A stretch of 64,000 nucleotides of DNA from Neobacillus mesonae (GTDB lineage Bacteria > Bacillota > Bacilli > Bacillales > Cytobacillaceae), in contig NZ_KV440949.1 of NCBI RefSeq assembly GCF_001636315.1, positions 2,471,203 through 2,535,202 on the forward strand, in the 5' to 3' direction. How positions within the stretch are numbered: the first letter of the stretch is position 1; each line of letters begins with the position of its first letter. Shown piece after piece: positions 35,221 through 45,289 of this stretch. A model generated the notes under the pieces. The model made no database searches and was not told the origin of the DNA. It saw only the letters and a program-made list of their open reading frames with translations. The translations under genes were made by a program, and so were the position numbers.

Positions 35221-36108
35221 CTACTTCTCCTTTTCGTAGTAATGCATGAAGATTTCCTCTAGGTCCGGTTCCTCAATCCACAGGTTGTTGATTTCTATTT
35301 GTGCGATCTTTTGCAAAATCAAATTAATATCGCCGCTGTAAAGGAAGCTGATGAGATGGTGGTTCTTGGTTTCCAAATTTTGCACCCCGCTGATGTTGAA
35401 AAAATCTTGTGTAAGCGGCGTTTTCGTTTCCAGCTTAAAGCGTTTATGATTACTTTCCTTTAACGTGCTGATCTTCTCGACCTTAACAAGCTCTCCTTCC
35501 TTGATAATCGCCACGCGGTCGCACATTTTCTGCACCTCGCTTAAAATATGGGACGAAAACAGAATTGTCGTGCCTTTTTTATTTTCATCCTTTAACAGGT
35601 CAAAGAACTTCTGCTGCATTAACGGATCGAGGCCGCTCGTTGGCTCATCGAGAATAATCAGCTTCGGCTCGTGTAGCAGCCCTTGAACAATCCCCACCTT
35701 TTTCTTATTGCCGAACGAAAGGTCATCAATTTTTTTATTAAGATCAAGGTCAAGCATTTCCGCCAATTGCATAATGCGCTTACTGCAGTCCTTTTTGTAA
35801 AAACTGGCCGAGTACTTCAGCAGCTCTTTTACCTTCATGTTGTCGTAATAAAATACCTCCGACGGCAGATAGCCGATTTCCCTTTTTATTTCTGGAGCGA
35901 ACTTGACAGAATCCATACCAAAAATCGTCGCACTGCCGCTTGTCGGGTAGATCAGCGACAGCATCGTGCGAATCGTAGTCGACTTCCCGGCCCCATTCGG
36001 TCCAATAAACCCGAAAATCTCGCCTTCCTCCACGTTAAAGCTGATGTTTGCAATCCCTCTCGCCTTTCCATACGTTTTCGTCAGGTTCTTAAGCTCAATC
36101 ACATTCAT
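35221..36108 (-). CDS. ABC-2 transporter ATP-binding protein
   Basis: The 295-residue ATPase has Walker A GPNGAGKSTTIR, Walker B LIILDEPTSGLDP, and H-loop LFSSHILSE. Its signature is LSFGNKKKVGI, with Asn-Lys in place of Gly-Gln, as in several drug or bacteriocin exporters. A C-terminal regulatory extension ends EEPDLEEIFMHYYEKEK, common to this class. It is the first transporter gene after the TetR gene (15-nt gap). Confidence 0.88.
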   Translation of the reverse strand: MNVIELKNLTKTYGKARGIANISFNVEEGEIFGFIGPNGAGKSTTIRTMLSLIYPTSGSATIFGMDSVKFAPEIKREIGYLPSEVFYYDNMKVKELLKYSASFYKKDCSKRIMQLAEMLDLDLNKKIDDLSFGNKKKVGIVQGLLHEPKLIILDEPTSGLDPLMQQKFFDLLKDENKKGTTILFSSHILSEVQKMCDRVAIIKEGELVKVEKISTLKESNHKRFKLETKTPLTQDFFNISGVQNLETKNHHLISFLYSGDINLILQKIAQIEINNLWIEEPDLEEIFMHYYEKEK

Positions 36109-36123
36109 CGCTTAGGGCCTCCC

Positions 36124-36747
36124 TTATTTATAAAAAGCCTTTATGAGTACGTCGAAATACTGCTCCACTTCAATGCGGACTTTTTGATAATCTATTTCGT
36201 GGTTTGGTGATAGCTTTGCTTTGTTCAGCTCCTCATCACTCAATTTTTCAAATGTCCAGGTGATGATTTTCAAGATTTTTTCCTGCTCAATATCATCGCG
36301 GAATTTCGAGGTATCAATGTTTTCATACATTTTGGCAAAATTGATTTCCAGCAGCTGCTGTAATTTATTTTCAAACTCCTGCTTTATTTCCTTCGATTCT
36401 TCCAAGTAAACAGCCTGAAGGAAATTAAACAGCTCAGGATAATTCGCCAGCAATTCCATCTTAATGATGACCGCCTGCCGCATCCTACTGAAAAAATCCG
36501 CCTCTGAAAGGTCAATTTTTTTGAAAAATTCATCGGCAATCAAGTCATAGCAATAATCAAACAGGAATAAGTACAACTGCTTTTTATTGCCGAAATAATG
36601 AAATAGCAGCCCTTTTGAGATTTCCGCTTCCTTCACGATTTCATTCGTCGAGGCATTATCATATCCTTTCTGGGCAAATTCCTTTATCGCAGCATTAATG
36701 ATTCGATCTTGTTTTTCTTGATCTAAGTTGAGAAATTTCGTAAACAA
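36124..36747 (-). CDS. TetR/AcrR-family repressor of the ABC-2 operon
   Basis: The 207-residue regulator starts at a TTG with AGGAGGG about 11 nt ahead. Residues 10-57 are the TetR DNA-binding domain: IINAAIKEFAQKGYDNASTNEIVKEAEISKGLLFHYFGNKKQLYLF, with the helix-turn-helix ending in YHYF-like LFHYFGNK. The C-terminal helical ligand domain has no recognisable specificity. It heads the operon, and two matching palindromes overlap its promoter, so it most likely represses itself and the exporter until an inducer binds. Confidence 0.9.
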   Translation of the reverse strand: MFTKFLNLDQEKQDRIINAAIKEFAQKGYDNASTNEIVKEAEISKGLLFHYFGNKKQLYLFLFDYCYDLIADEFFKKIDLSEADFFSRMRQAVIIKMELLANYPELFNFLQAVYLEESKEIKQEFENKLQQLLEINFAKMYENIDTSKFRDDIEQEKILKIITWTFEKLSDEELNKAKLSPNHEIDYQKVRIEVEQYFDVLIKAFYK

Positions 36748-36776
36748 TGTTTAGCGGCCCTCCTTTTGTTGTGGTT

Positions 36777-36828
36777 ATTGACCACATCAGTCAATTACAT
36801 TTTATTCCTATTGACTGTGCTGGTCAAT
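36777..36828 (-). promoter_or_regulatory. TetR promoter with two palindromic operators
   Basis: On the minus strand TTGACC (36827-36822), 17 nt and TAAAAT (36804-36799) form a strong promoter. ATTGACCACATCAGTCAAT (36777-36795) and ATTGACTGTGCTGGTCAAT (36810-36828) are two 19-mers that match in inverted orientation at 15 of 19 positions, each with TTGAC/GTCAA half-sites. One covers the -35, the other the start site, centres 33 bp apart. This is the expected layout for autorepression. Confidence 0.75.
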
Positions 36829-36914
36829 GGGCGGACAAGTTTATTTTTACAACTTTTTGAACTCTATAGTTTTGCTTTTTGCTGTGTGCTACGATGCGTG
36901 TGGAGGTGATTTAT

Positions 36915-37880
36915 TTGAAAGATCGAGATTTTTCATTGAAGTTAGAAGGGCTGATTGCTGCCCAAGACCGGTTGCCGGCTGCCCATCCGATCCTGCCGAT
37001 TTTATCCGCGAAACAATCCGCAGTTGAAGCAGGGATTGGCGGGGAAGAGAGGGTTGCGGAGGTTTTAAGGAGAAGTTCGTTTTGCTTTGATAACCGCATT
37101 TATCATGATTTATCCCTTGCATCTAATGAGAAATTCCAAATCGACTCACATTGTTTAACTCCCTGGCACGGCGTTGTTTTTGAGGTAAAAAATATCGGCG
37201 GGGTGCTGGAGTTTAAAGAAAATCCGCCGCAATTAATCAGCACGAAAGACGACGGACACCAATTTGGCTATGAAAGTCCCGTTACCCAGCTGCAGCGAAA
37301 CTGCGATTTTTTAACTGACTGGCTTTGGAGCCGGAACATCCAACTCCCCATCTACAGCGCGGTCGTACTAGCCTATCCGAAGCAAATCGTCAAAGTCCCC
37401 CCTGCCCATACGAAGCTTTTATTTCCCAACCTAATTCCAGCTTTCATCAAAAACATCCCACGACCCGAGCAAAGGCTAGACCCAGATACCTTTGCATGGC
37501 TTTCCGCTGAACTTCTAAGATGTCATCGACGTTATATCCCAAGGCCCATTAGTGAAGCTTATCAAATTCCGCTGGGGGATTTTCTGCCGGGGACAAGATG
37601 CAAAGTATGTCGGAGGTTGGGAATGATTAAGCTGCCTAGAACATGGGTTTGCCCCACTTGTGATGCAACCGATCCTATAGCACATCAAAGAAACTTTCTC
37701 GAATGGTTTTTGGTTTATAAAAGAACCATCACCAATCAGGAGTGCAGAAGGCTTTTGGGGGTGGATATCCAGACAGCGAAACGTATTTTACTAAGTATGG
37801 GGTTTAAAATCGAAGGCAATTATCGATATAGGAGATATATAATGGATATTAATAACTTTAATCATTTACTTAAGAAATAG
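36915..37880 (+). CDS. NERD-domain nuclease-related protein with zinc ribbon
   Basis: About 321 residues from the TTG at 36915, which follows a full GGAGGTGAT at 36902-36910; ATG 36894 lies before that site. GIGGEERVAEVLRRS and FQIDSHCLTPWHGVVFEVKNIGG form the NERD domain, with the D...ExK nuclease-like core. In the C-terminal half CKVCRRLGM and CPTC make a four-Cys zinc ribbon. A helical tail follows that resembles a small helix-turn-helix (TNQECRRLLGVDIQTAKRILLSM). NERD proteins are linked to DNA processing but mostly untested. Single gene. Confidence 0.8.
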   Translation: MKDRDFSLKLEGLIAAQDRLPAAHPILPILSAKQSAVEAGIGGEERVAEVLRRSSFCFDNRIYHDLSLASNEKFQIDSHCLTPWHGVVFEVKNIGGVLEFKENPPQLISTKDDGHQFGYESPVTQLQRNCDFLTDWLWSRNIQLPIYSAVVLAYPKQIVKVPPAHTKLLFPNLIPAFIKNIPRPEQRLDPDTFAWLSAELLRCHRRYIPRPISEAYQIPLGDFLPGTRCKVCRRLGMIKLPRTWVCPTCDATDPIAHQRNFLEWFLVYKRTITNQECRRLLGVDIQTAKRILLSMGFKIEGNYRYRRYIMDINNFNHLLKK

Positions 37881-37923
37881 TTTTGATAAATTATTTTACA
37901 CTCCGATAGCTGGGGTTCTGCTA

Positions 37924-38258
37924 ACGACAATTGGGACACGCTATACGACAACTGAACTGCCTTATTCGACAGTTGGAGATCGCTTGGCGACAATTGATTT
38001 CCTTTCCGACAATTGGGACACGCTATACGATAATTGAACTGCTTTATCCGACAGTTGGAGATCGCTTGGCGACAATTGATTTCCTTTCCGACAATAGGAA
38101 CATGCTATACGACAATTGAACTGTCTTATCCGACAGTTGGAGATCGCTTGGCGACAATTGGTTTCCTTTCCGACAATTGGAGCATGCTATACGACAATTA
38201 AACCGCTTTATCCGACAGTTGGAGATCTCTATACGACAATTGTAGTATGTCAACCGCC
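37924..38258. repeat. CGACAATTG motif array, four 82-bp superunits of four motifs
   Basis: CGACAATTG or a variant occurs about 16 times. Within a superunit the spacings are 21, 21, 21 and 19 bp, and the superunit starts (CGACAATTGGGACACGCTA and variants) recur at 37925, 38007, 38089 and 38171, exactly 82 bp. CAATTG is palindromic. It occupies the gap between the NERD and pepT genes. Short frames within it give Cys-Arg-Ile or Leu-Ser-Asp periodic peptides and are not credible genes. Confidence 0.9.
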
Positions 38259-38352
38259 AATAGAGCACCCCTCCTCCAAAAATGTGTAACCGCCCCCGCA
38301 ACGTGATATGATAATCATGTACATAACTCAGAAAAAAAGGGAGTGCTGCACA

Positions 38353-39585
38353 GTGAAAGAGGATTTGATTAAACGATTTACTTCCTATGTTAAGGTGGAC
38401 ACGCAGTCGGATGAGAGCAGTGAAACTTGTCCGTCGACTGAAAAGCAGTGGACGCTACTTCGCATGCTGGTGGATGAATTAAAAGCAATAGGCATGGAAG
38501 AGGTGACGATTGATGAAAACGGATACGTGATGGCGACACTGAAAGCCAACACGGAAAAAGACGTGCCGACAATTGGCTTCCTTGCCCACGTTGACACAGC
38601 AACTGACTTTACCGGCACAAACGTCAACCCGCAGATTCATGAAAATTACGACGGAGGCGACATCGTTCTTAACGAAGCGTTAAAGGTCGTCATGTCACCA
38701 AAGGATTTTCCAAATCTCGAAAATTACAAAGGTCATACTTTAATCACCACAGACGGTACCACGCTGCTTGGTGCGGATAACAAAGCCGGGGTAACGGAAA
38801 TCATGACCGCGATGCACTACCTTATCCAGCATCCAGAAATCAAGCACGGCAAGGTTCGTGTTGCTTTCACACCGGATGAGGAAATCGGGAGAGGCCCGCA
38901 TAAGTTTGACGTTGCGGCGTTCAATGCCAAGTATGCCTATACCGTTGACGGCGGTCCGCTTGGGGAGCTGGAATATGAAAGCTTCAACGCAGCAGGAGCT
39001 AAAATCACGATTAACGGCAACAACATTCACCCTGGTTCAGCCAAAGATAAAATGGTCAATTCCATGAAAATTGCGATGGAATTACAAGGCAAGCTTCCGC
39101 CGCAAGAAGCACCGGAGCACACCGAAAATTACGAAGGCTTTTATCATCTGTTGTCCTTCAACGGCGATGTCGAGCAAACGAAGCTCAACTATATTATCCG
39201 CGACCATGACCGGGAAACGTTTAATAAACGAAAAGAAACCATGACTAACATCGTCAATGAGTTAAAGGAAAAATACGGCGCTGAAAACATTCAGCTTCAG
39301 TTGAATGATCAATACTACAACATGCGTGAAAAAATTGAACCGGTGAAGGAAATCGTTGATATTGCCCAGCAGGCGATGGAAAGCCTTGATATCAAGCCAA
39401 TCATCCAGCCAATCCGCGGCGGTACGGACGGCTCGCAGCTATCGTTTATGGGTCTGCCAACACCAAACATCTTCACCGGCGGGGAAAACTTTCATGGGAA
39501 ATATGAATTTATTTCTGTTGAAAATATGGTAAAAGCAACCCAAACCGTCGTTGAGATTGTCAAACTTTTTGAACAACGAGCATAA
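38353..39585 (+). CDS. pepT: Peptidase T (tripeptide aminopeptidase)
   Basis: The 410-residue product starts at a GTG (38353) 9 nt after AAGGGAG; this matches B. subtilis PepT in length and sequence ([22 protein letters not shown]). M20 metallopeptidase marks are [12 protein letters not shown] (zinc His and catalytic Asp), [15 protein letters not shown] (bridging Asp), [11 protein letters not shown] (catalytic and zinc Glu) and [13 protein letters not shown]. It removes N-terminal residues from tripeptides in the cytoplasm. Single gene ending at a shared terminator. Confidence 0.97.
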   Translation: MKEDLIKRFTSYVKVDTQSDESSETCPSTEKQWTLLRMLVDELKAIGMEEVTIDENGYVMATLKANTEKDVPTIGFLAHVDTATDFTGTNVNPQIHENYDGGDIVLNEALKVVMSPKDFPNLENYKGHTLITTDGTTLLGADNKAGVTEIMTAMHYLIQHPEIKHGKVRVAFTPDEEIGRGPHKFDVAAFNAKYAYTVDGGPLGELEYESFNAAGAKITINGNNIHPGSAKDKMVNSMKIAMELQGKLPPQEAPEHTENYEGFYHLLSFNGDVEQTKLNYIIRDHDRETFNKRKETMTNIVNELKEKYGAENIQLQLNDQYYNMREKIEPVKEIVDIAQQAMESLDIKPIIQPIRGGTDGSQLSFMGLPTPNIFTGGENFHGKYEFISVENMVKATQTVVEIVKLFEQRA

Positions 39586-39590
39586 CATAC

Positions 39591-39627
39591 AAAAAGCTAA
39601 CCCTCACCATAAAAGGGTTAGCTTTTT
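39591..39627. terminator. Bidirectional terminator between pepT and the kinase-like gene
   Basis: AAAAAGCTAACCCT and AGGGTTAGCTTTTT form a perfect 14-bp stem with a 9-nt loop, giving T runs on both strands for two convergent genes. Confidence 0.93.
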
Positions 39628-40556
39628 AAAATACACTCACATAACTGCTCCAGCCCAGCAATCGTCTCATCACGCTGTCTCTTCAGCTGCTCATTCGACC
39701 ACTTTCCCTCATCTGCCTGTAAATCCTGCTCAATTAATAACAGCATCCACAGCGAAAACACGACCGCAAACAAATAATACTCTTTTTTAAATGCCGCCCT
39801 GTCAACCGCCGCCTCAACACCATCAAGATAACAATCCAGCGCTTCCTCCCGCAGTCGGCGAGTCATTTTTTTCAAAAAAACAGGGTGTGCCATATCAATC
39901 ACATGGTACAAATCCCAATAAGGCAGATTCAAATGGGCATGCTCCCAGTCCAGCACGAACAGACGGCCATCGACAAGCGCATAATTACCTTGATGCAAAT
40001 CACCATGAGAGATAACCTGCTTCTTTGAAAATATGAAACTTTCAAGTCTGCCCCAAACAGGGCCAAGCAGCCCAACCCCCGAAAACTTCTCTCGGCCAGC
40101 AAGCACCTCCGCCCGCATCTCCTCAACCCCCGGCTTCATCCCCGACAATGGCACATCCGCAAACGAAGCAACAGGCAGGGAGTGCCACACTACGGCCGAC
40201 CTCACCACAGCAAGCAAACTTTCCTTATTAAACTCATGCGAAAGTGGCCCCAAATCCTCAAAAATCAACCAGCACAAATCTGCCTCGCCGGAAACCCGGT
40301 AAGAGATAATTTTTGGAAAACCTGCTCCAACCAAAGGAAGAACCTGTTCATGAGCCCAAACCTCTTTGCCAAATTGCGCATTGTTCGTAAGAGGTTTAAA
40401 AATATATGATTCCCCTGAAGGCAGATAAAATCTTTCCACACACCGGCCGTTGTTACCACGATAAAGAATTTCCCTGCTGCAAACCATCTCATCATTCAGC
40501 CGGCCATCACCTAAAACAATCCCCTCAGGCAGCCTGGAAGAACGATGGTCACTCAT
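39618..40556 (-). CDS. Aminoglycoside phosphotransferase-family kinase-like protein
   Basis: About 312 residues from the ATG at 40556 (GGGAG 7 nt ahead), which overlaps the upstream gene's stop by 8 nt (ATGAGTGA). ISHGDLHQGNYAL is the Brenner/catalytic loop and VLDWEHAHLNLPYWDL the metal-binding DxD-like motif of the APH/choline kinase fold. An N-lobe Lys is present in YIFKPL. The natural substrate is unknown; nothing indicates drug resistance. Coupling with the YerD-like gene suggests a metabolic role. Confidence 0.75.
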   Translation of the reverse strand: MSDHRSSRLPEGIVLGDGRLNDEMVCSREILYRGNNGRCVERFYLPSGESYIFKPLTNNAQFGKEVWAHEQVLPLVGAGFPKIISYRVSGEADLCWLIFEDLGPLSHEFNKESLLAVVRSAVVWHSLPVASFADVPLSGMKPGVEEMRAEVLAGREKFSGVGLLGPVWGRLESFIFSKKQVISHGDLHQGNYALVDGRLFVLDWEHAHLNLPYWDLYHVIDMAHPVFLKKMTRRLREEALDCYLDGVEAAVDRAAFKKEYYLFAVVFSLWMLLLIEQDLQADEGKWSNEQLKRQRDETIAGLEQLCECILKS

Positions 40557-42123
40557 CACCGGTCTCCCGATCAACAGCTAGAGGAAATAACTCTGAAAGC
40601 CGCCGAACATGGCCGTCAGCCTCCTTAAAAACAATATGCTCGCGGGTGAACTTACGCGGTGACTCTAGACCGCAGGCCGCCGCCAGTGCATATAGACCTT
40701 GGCGGACGCTGATGATATAGTTCATCACACGCCATTTCTTCTCCTCCGGAACCAAAGCCTCCTGCTGTTTCGGATCGGTCGTCGTCACCCCCGCGGGGCA
40801 TTTACCGGTATGGCACTGCAAGGCCATGATGCAGCCGTTAGCCATCATAAAGCCCCGGGCGGAGTTGACTGCATCAGCCCCAAGCGCCAGGGCAATGGCA
40901 ATTTTATCAGCAGAAATTAATTTCCCTGAGGCAAAAATCTTAAATTTATCGCGCACACCGTAGGCAGCCGCTTGATCAACCACCGTAATCAAAGCCGGGT
41001 AGAGGGGAAGCCCCATGGTATCCGCCATCGCCTTGTACGTTGCCCCCGAACCGCCTTCACCGCCGTCCACGGTAATGAAATCAGGATAAATATCGAGCAC
41101 TTTCATTGTCTGAAAAAAAACATCCAATTGAAAATGGCTGCCCACGACTATTTTAATCCCGACCGGCTTGCCACCAACGTCCTGAAGCCGTCGAATAAAC
41201 TGAAGCGCGTCCTCAGGATTCCGTAAAAATGAAAAACGGTTTGGCGAGATGATCGTTTCCCCCTGCGGCACTTTGCGAATCCGGGCTACCTTTTCCGTCA
41301 CTTTAGCCCCCTCTAAATGACCGCCTTGAATCTTTGCTCCCTGACCGAACTTTAGCTCAAACGCCCTAACTACCTCAACATCCGCAACCCGTTTAAATTC
41401 ATCAAGAGAAAAATCCCCTTCATGGTTACGAAAGCCAAACAAACCAGGGCCAATTTGGACTACAACGTCAGCGCCGCTTGCCAAATGCTCCGGGGCAATT
41501 CCGCCTTCACCGGTGTTTAACCAAGAACCACCGGCCATTTTACAGCCATACCCGGTCGATAAAATATAGTTTTCCCCGACAGAGCCATAAGAAGTGGCCG
41601 ATGCGCCAAACGGTCCGTGAAGCTTCCACGGCTGTTCCCGAACCGGACCGACGATAATCGCCTCTTCTTCCGGAAACAACCAGCGCGGCACCGTGTCCTC
41701 TGCAAGATGCTCCCGCCGGAAAAATAAGCCTTCATTGTCAATCCGATACTTCATTGCCTGAACATTATCCTGATTATCAACCTCGAGCTCTTCCTTTAAT
41801 AATGGAAACAGTTCGTTGGCAATATAGTAACCTGGCTGATCAAAATCACGCTTCGAGCCAAAACTGATCAAATCTGTACGGTATTTCGCGGAAAACACCA
41901 CCCCTAAATAATCCGCCCGGGAAAACGGTCTGGCGCTGTTATCATCGTCAAACCAGTATTGCCTCAGCTTCGGCCCCATCATTTCGAGCACATAACGGAT
42001 CCAGCCAAAGTAAGGATACGCCCGAATTATCGAATGCTGCGGTTTTTTTGCTAAATTGCGAAGCCATAAGAAAAAGCCGAGCATGCCGCCGAACAAGATA
42101 ATCAAAACAATCGTCCACACCAT
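40549..42123 (-). CDS. yerD: FMN-binding glutamate synthase-family protein (YerD-like)
   Basis: About 524 residues from ATG 42123 (AAGGGGG ahead). An N-terminal membrane helix (VWTIVLIILFGGMLGFFLW) anchors a glutamate synthase central-type FMN domain. ASATSYGSVGENYILSTGYGCK, SPNRFSFLRN, GGEGGSGATYKAMADTMG and GCIMALQCHTGKCPAGVTTTD are typical; the last is the 3Fe-4S Cys region of GltB. It lacks the glutaminase domain, so it cannot itself use glutamine. Similar proteins exist in many Bacillus; the reaction is not established. The kinase-like gene follows in the same operon, and gltC lies upstream on the same strand. Confidence 0.85.
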   Translation of the reverse strand: MVWTIVLIILFGGMLGFFLWLRNLAKKPQHSIIRAYPYFGWIRYVLEMMGPKLRQYWFDDDNSARPFSRADYLGVVFSAKYRTDLISFGSKRDFDQPGYYIANELFPLLKEELEVDNQDNVQAMKYRIDNEGLFFRREHLAEDTVPRWLFPEEEAIIVGPVREQPWKLHGPFGASATSYGSVGENYILSTGYGCKMAGGSWLNTGEGGIAPEHLASGADVVVQIGPGLFGFRNHEGDFSLDEFKRVADVEVVRAFELKFGQGAKIQGGHLEGAKVTEKVARIRKVPQGETIISPNRFSFLRNPEDALQFIRRLQDVGGKPVGIKIVVGSHFQLDVFFQTMKVLDIYPDFITVDGGEGGSGATYKAMADTMGLPLYPALITVVDQAAAYGVRDKFKIFASGKLISADKIAIALALGADAVNSARGFMMANGCIMALQCHTGKCPAGVTTTDPKQQEALVPEEKKWRVMNYIISVRQGLYALAAACGLESPRKFTREHIVFKEADGHVRRLSELFPLAVDRETGDE

Positions 42124-42236
42124 ACAAATCCCCCTTAACATGAGGTCTCAAGGCCTCGCGAGGTGTATCAAAGATAAAATAATCCTTCTTTAATACATAT
42201 GTATGGTGGGAATGTCTTTATCCCGCTCCAATAAAT

Positions 42237-43142
42237 CTAATGCTTATAACGATCGAGAATACTAAAGAAATCGCTTAAAAACTCATAAAACAGTTTTTCT
42301 GTCGGCAGCAGCTCACGTTCGGAGGGAATAATCACCCCAACCGTACGGCTGACCTCAGGTTCCGTGATCGGAATTTTAACAGTCGAACGCGGCAGACCGT
42401 CAATCAATGTGATCTCAGGAATCAACGTGACACCAAGTCCAGCAGACACCAAGCCTTTAATCGCATCAATATCTTCTCCCTCAAACGCTACCTGTGGTTC
42501 GAAACCAAGCTGACCACAGGCATTCACAATAATTTCCCGTAAAATAAATCCCTTTGGAAATAAAACAAACGAGTCCTCCCGTAAATCGTTTACCTTTAAT
42601 ACCGGCTTTTTGGCATGCGGGTGGTTCTGTGGCAGGAGGGCGACAATTTTTTCCGTAAACAAGGTCCTGCCCTTAATCTTTTGTTCCTTTTTCGGTACCG
42701 GTCCAAGAAGTGCTAAATTAAAATCTCCCTTTACCACGCCTTCAATTAAGTTTGCATAGGAGCTCTGATTTAACTTGAATTTCACCTCAGGATGCAGCTC
42801 ACGGAAGGCTGAGATAGCAGTCGGCAAGGTGTAAGCGGCAAGGCTGCTCGGGAATCCGACGCGAATCGTACCTTTTTCAGGATCGAGCTGCTCTTCAATT
42901 TCCCGTACAGCATTATCAATCAGCTTGACCGCCTGTTCCATTTGTTTTAAAAACATTTCGCCAATCGGCGTCAGCTTTACGTTTCGGCCCTCACGGATAA
43001 ATAGACTGACCCCCAGTTCTTCCTCTAAGTTAAAAATTTGCCTGCTCACAGCCGACTGGGCCACATGCAGGGCATGGGCTGCTTCTGTCACATGCTCTCG
43101 TTTTGCCACCTCAATAAAATATTGAATCTGTCTTAACTCCAT
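42237..43142 (-). CDS. gltC: LysR-family regulator GltC
   Basis: The 301-residue protein closely resembles B. subtilis GltC: MELRQIQYFIEVAKREHVTEAAHALHVAQSAVSRQIFNLEEELGV is the winged helix, and FVLFPKGFILREI and GEDIDAIKGLVSAGLGVTLIPE match the effector domain. In B. subtilis GltC activates gltAB and binds 2-oxoglutarate or glutamate. Here it is divergent from a glutamate dehydrogenase gene with a 190-nt gap, and gltAB is not in the window. It may control gdhA, the YerD-like gene or distant gltAB. Confidence 0.88.
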   Translation of the reverse strand: MELRQIQYFIEVAKREHVTEAAHALHVAQSAVSRQIFNLEEELGVSLFIREGRNVKLTPIGEMFLKQMEQAVKLIDNAVREIEEQLDPEKGTIRVGFPSSLAAYTLPTAISAFRELHPEVKFKLNQSSYANLIEGVVKGDFNLALLGPVPKKEQKIKGRTLFTEKIVALLPQNHPHAKKPVLKVNDLREDSFVLFPKGFILREIIVNACGQLGFEPQVAFEGEDIDAIKGLVSAGLGVTLIPEITLIDGLPRSTVKIPITEPEVSRTVGVIIPSERELLPTEKLFYEFLSDFFSILDRYKH

Positions 43143-43232
43143 TTTTTCCCCGCCCCTTTCATCAAACTCCTATCTATATTGTATTTTAAAGCATTCATCT
43201 CATTTCGGCATTAAACCTATCTATTATTCATA

Positions 43233-43262
43233 TTGCTTAGATTATTTAAACCATTATAAAAT
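43233..43262 (+). promoter_or_regulatory. Candidate gdhA promoter
   Basis: TTGCTT (43233-43238) and TATAAA (43255-43260, 16-nt spacer) or TAAAAT (43257-43262, 18-nt spacer) stand about 70 nt ahead of the gdhA start. No clear T-N11-A GltC box was assigned. Confidence 0.4.
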
Positions 43263-43299
43263 AAATCCATGCTAATAAGAATATTCAGTAAACACTTAA

Positions 43300-44715
<1,416 letters not shown>

Positions 44716-44742
44716 AAATCTCCTTTCTAGGAGATTTTTTTA
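44716..44742 (+). terminator. Intrinsic terminator of gdhA
   Basis: AAATCTCCT and AGGAGATTT pair across TTCT, starting directly after the stop codon and running into T7. Confidence 0.93.
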
Positions 44743-44817
44743 TTCCTTCTGAACCCCCCTTACATGTTTCCAATCAGGATGGTAACACTAATGAATGGTA
44801 AAGGAGGGTTAATCGCG

Positions 44818-44943
44818 ATGGATCAAGGAAGTACACATGAATTTGTTGAAAAATTGCATGAAAGACAGGAAAAGGATCGGAAAAACAGAGAGAAGCAGGG
44901 CGATAATGCCCCTGCAAAGAAATTGCCGAATCATAAGCACTAG
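44818..44943 (+). CDS. Small DUF4023-like protein
   Basis: A 41-residue frame with AAGGAGG 10 nt before its ATG. The sequence MDQGSTHEFVEKLHERQEKD, continuing to KKLPNHKH, is highly charged. It fits my memory of the small Bacillus family DUF4023 (x-EFVEKLHExQ ... LPNKQH). No function is known; many such proteins are spore-associated. A hairpin terminator follows 12 nt after the stop. Confidence 0.75.
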   Translation: MDQGSTHEFVEKLHERQEKDRKNREKQGDNAPAKKLPNHKH

Positions 44944-44954
44944 TCAAACTAAGG

Positions 44955-44992
44955 AACAAGCCATGATAAATTAGACCATGGCTTGTTTTATT
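44955..44992 (+). terminator. Intrinsic terminator after the DUF4023-like gene
   Basis: AACAAGCCATG (44955-44965) pairs perfectly with CATGGCTTGTT (44977-44987), then TTATTT. Confidence 0.88.
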
Positions 44993-45289
44993 TGCGTCTC
45001 GCTTTTAATAGCGGCCACATACTCTCTAATCCCCCATTTTACATAATGATTCGACCGTTTTTTTTGTCGAACGAATTTACTTTTTTAAAAGTTGTAGTCA
45101 ATATAACATAAAATTTAGAAAGCTATGTCTTTTGTACTATTTTTCACTTTTTAAAAGGGAGGGATTAATCACTAATTTTAAAAGGGAAGCATTGAAGTAT
45201 AACCTGATTTGGACACTTTGGTTATATGGAGCTAGTAGTGTAACCGGCCCTCTTAGTCTGTATTTCTATAATTCTAGGGGGAAGAAGTA
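44993..45289 (+). other. Leader region of the Ig-repeat protein, with a possible 32-codon mini-frame
   Basis: This AT-rich stretch has no convincing gene or riboswitch. A frame from TTG 45192 (AAAGGGAAG ahead) encodes a partly hydrophobic 32-residue peptide (KYNLIWTLWLYGASS...) and stops at TAA 45288-45290, overlapping the next ATG as TAATG. It could be a translationally coupled leader or chance. Confidence 0.3.

Noticed and set aside
38044..38301. Cys/Arg-Ile repeat protein on the minus strand
   Set aside because: A translation of the 82-bp array with a period of 21 bp, a multiple of three; no start signal.
39618..40556. Aminoglycoside resistance gene
   Set aside because: Only the general kinase fold is shared; context and sequence point to a metabolic kinase-like protein.
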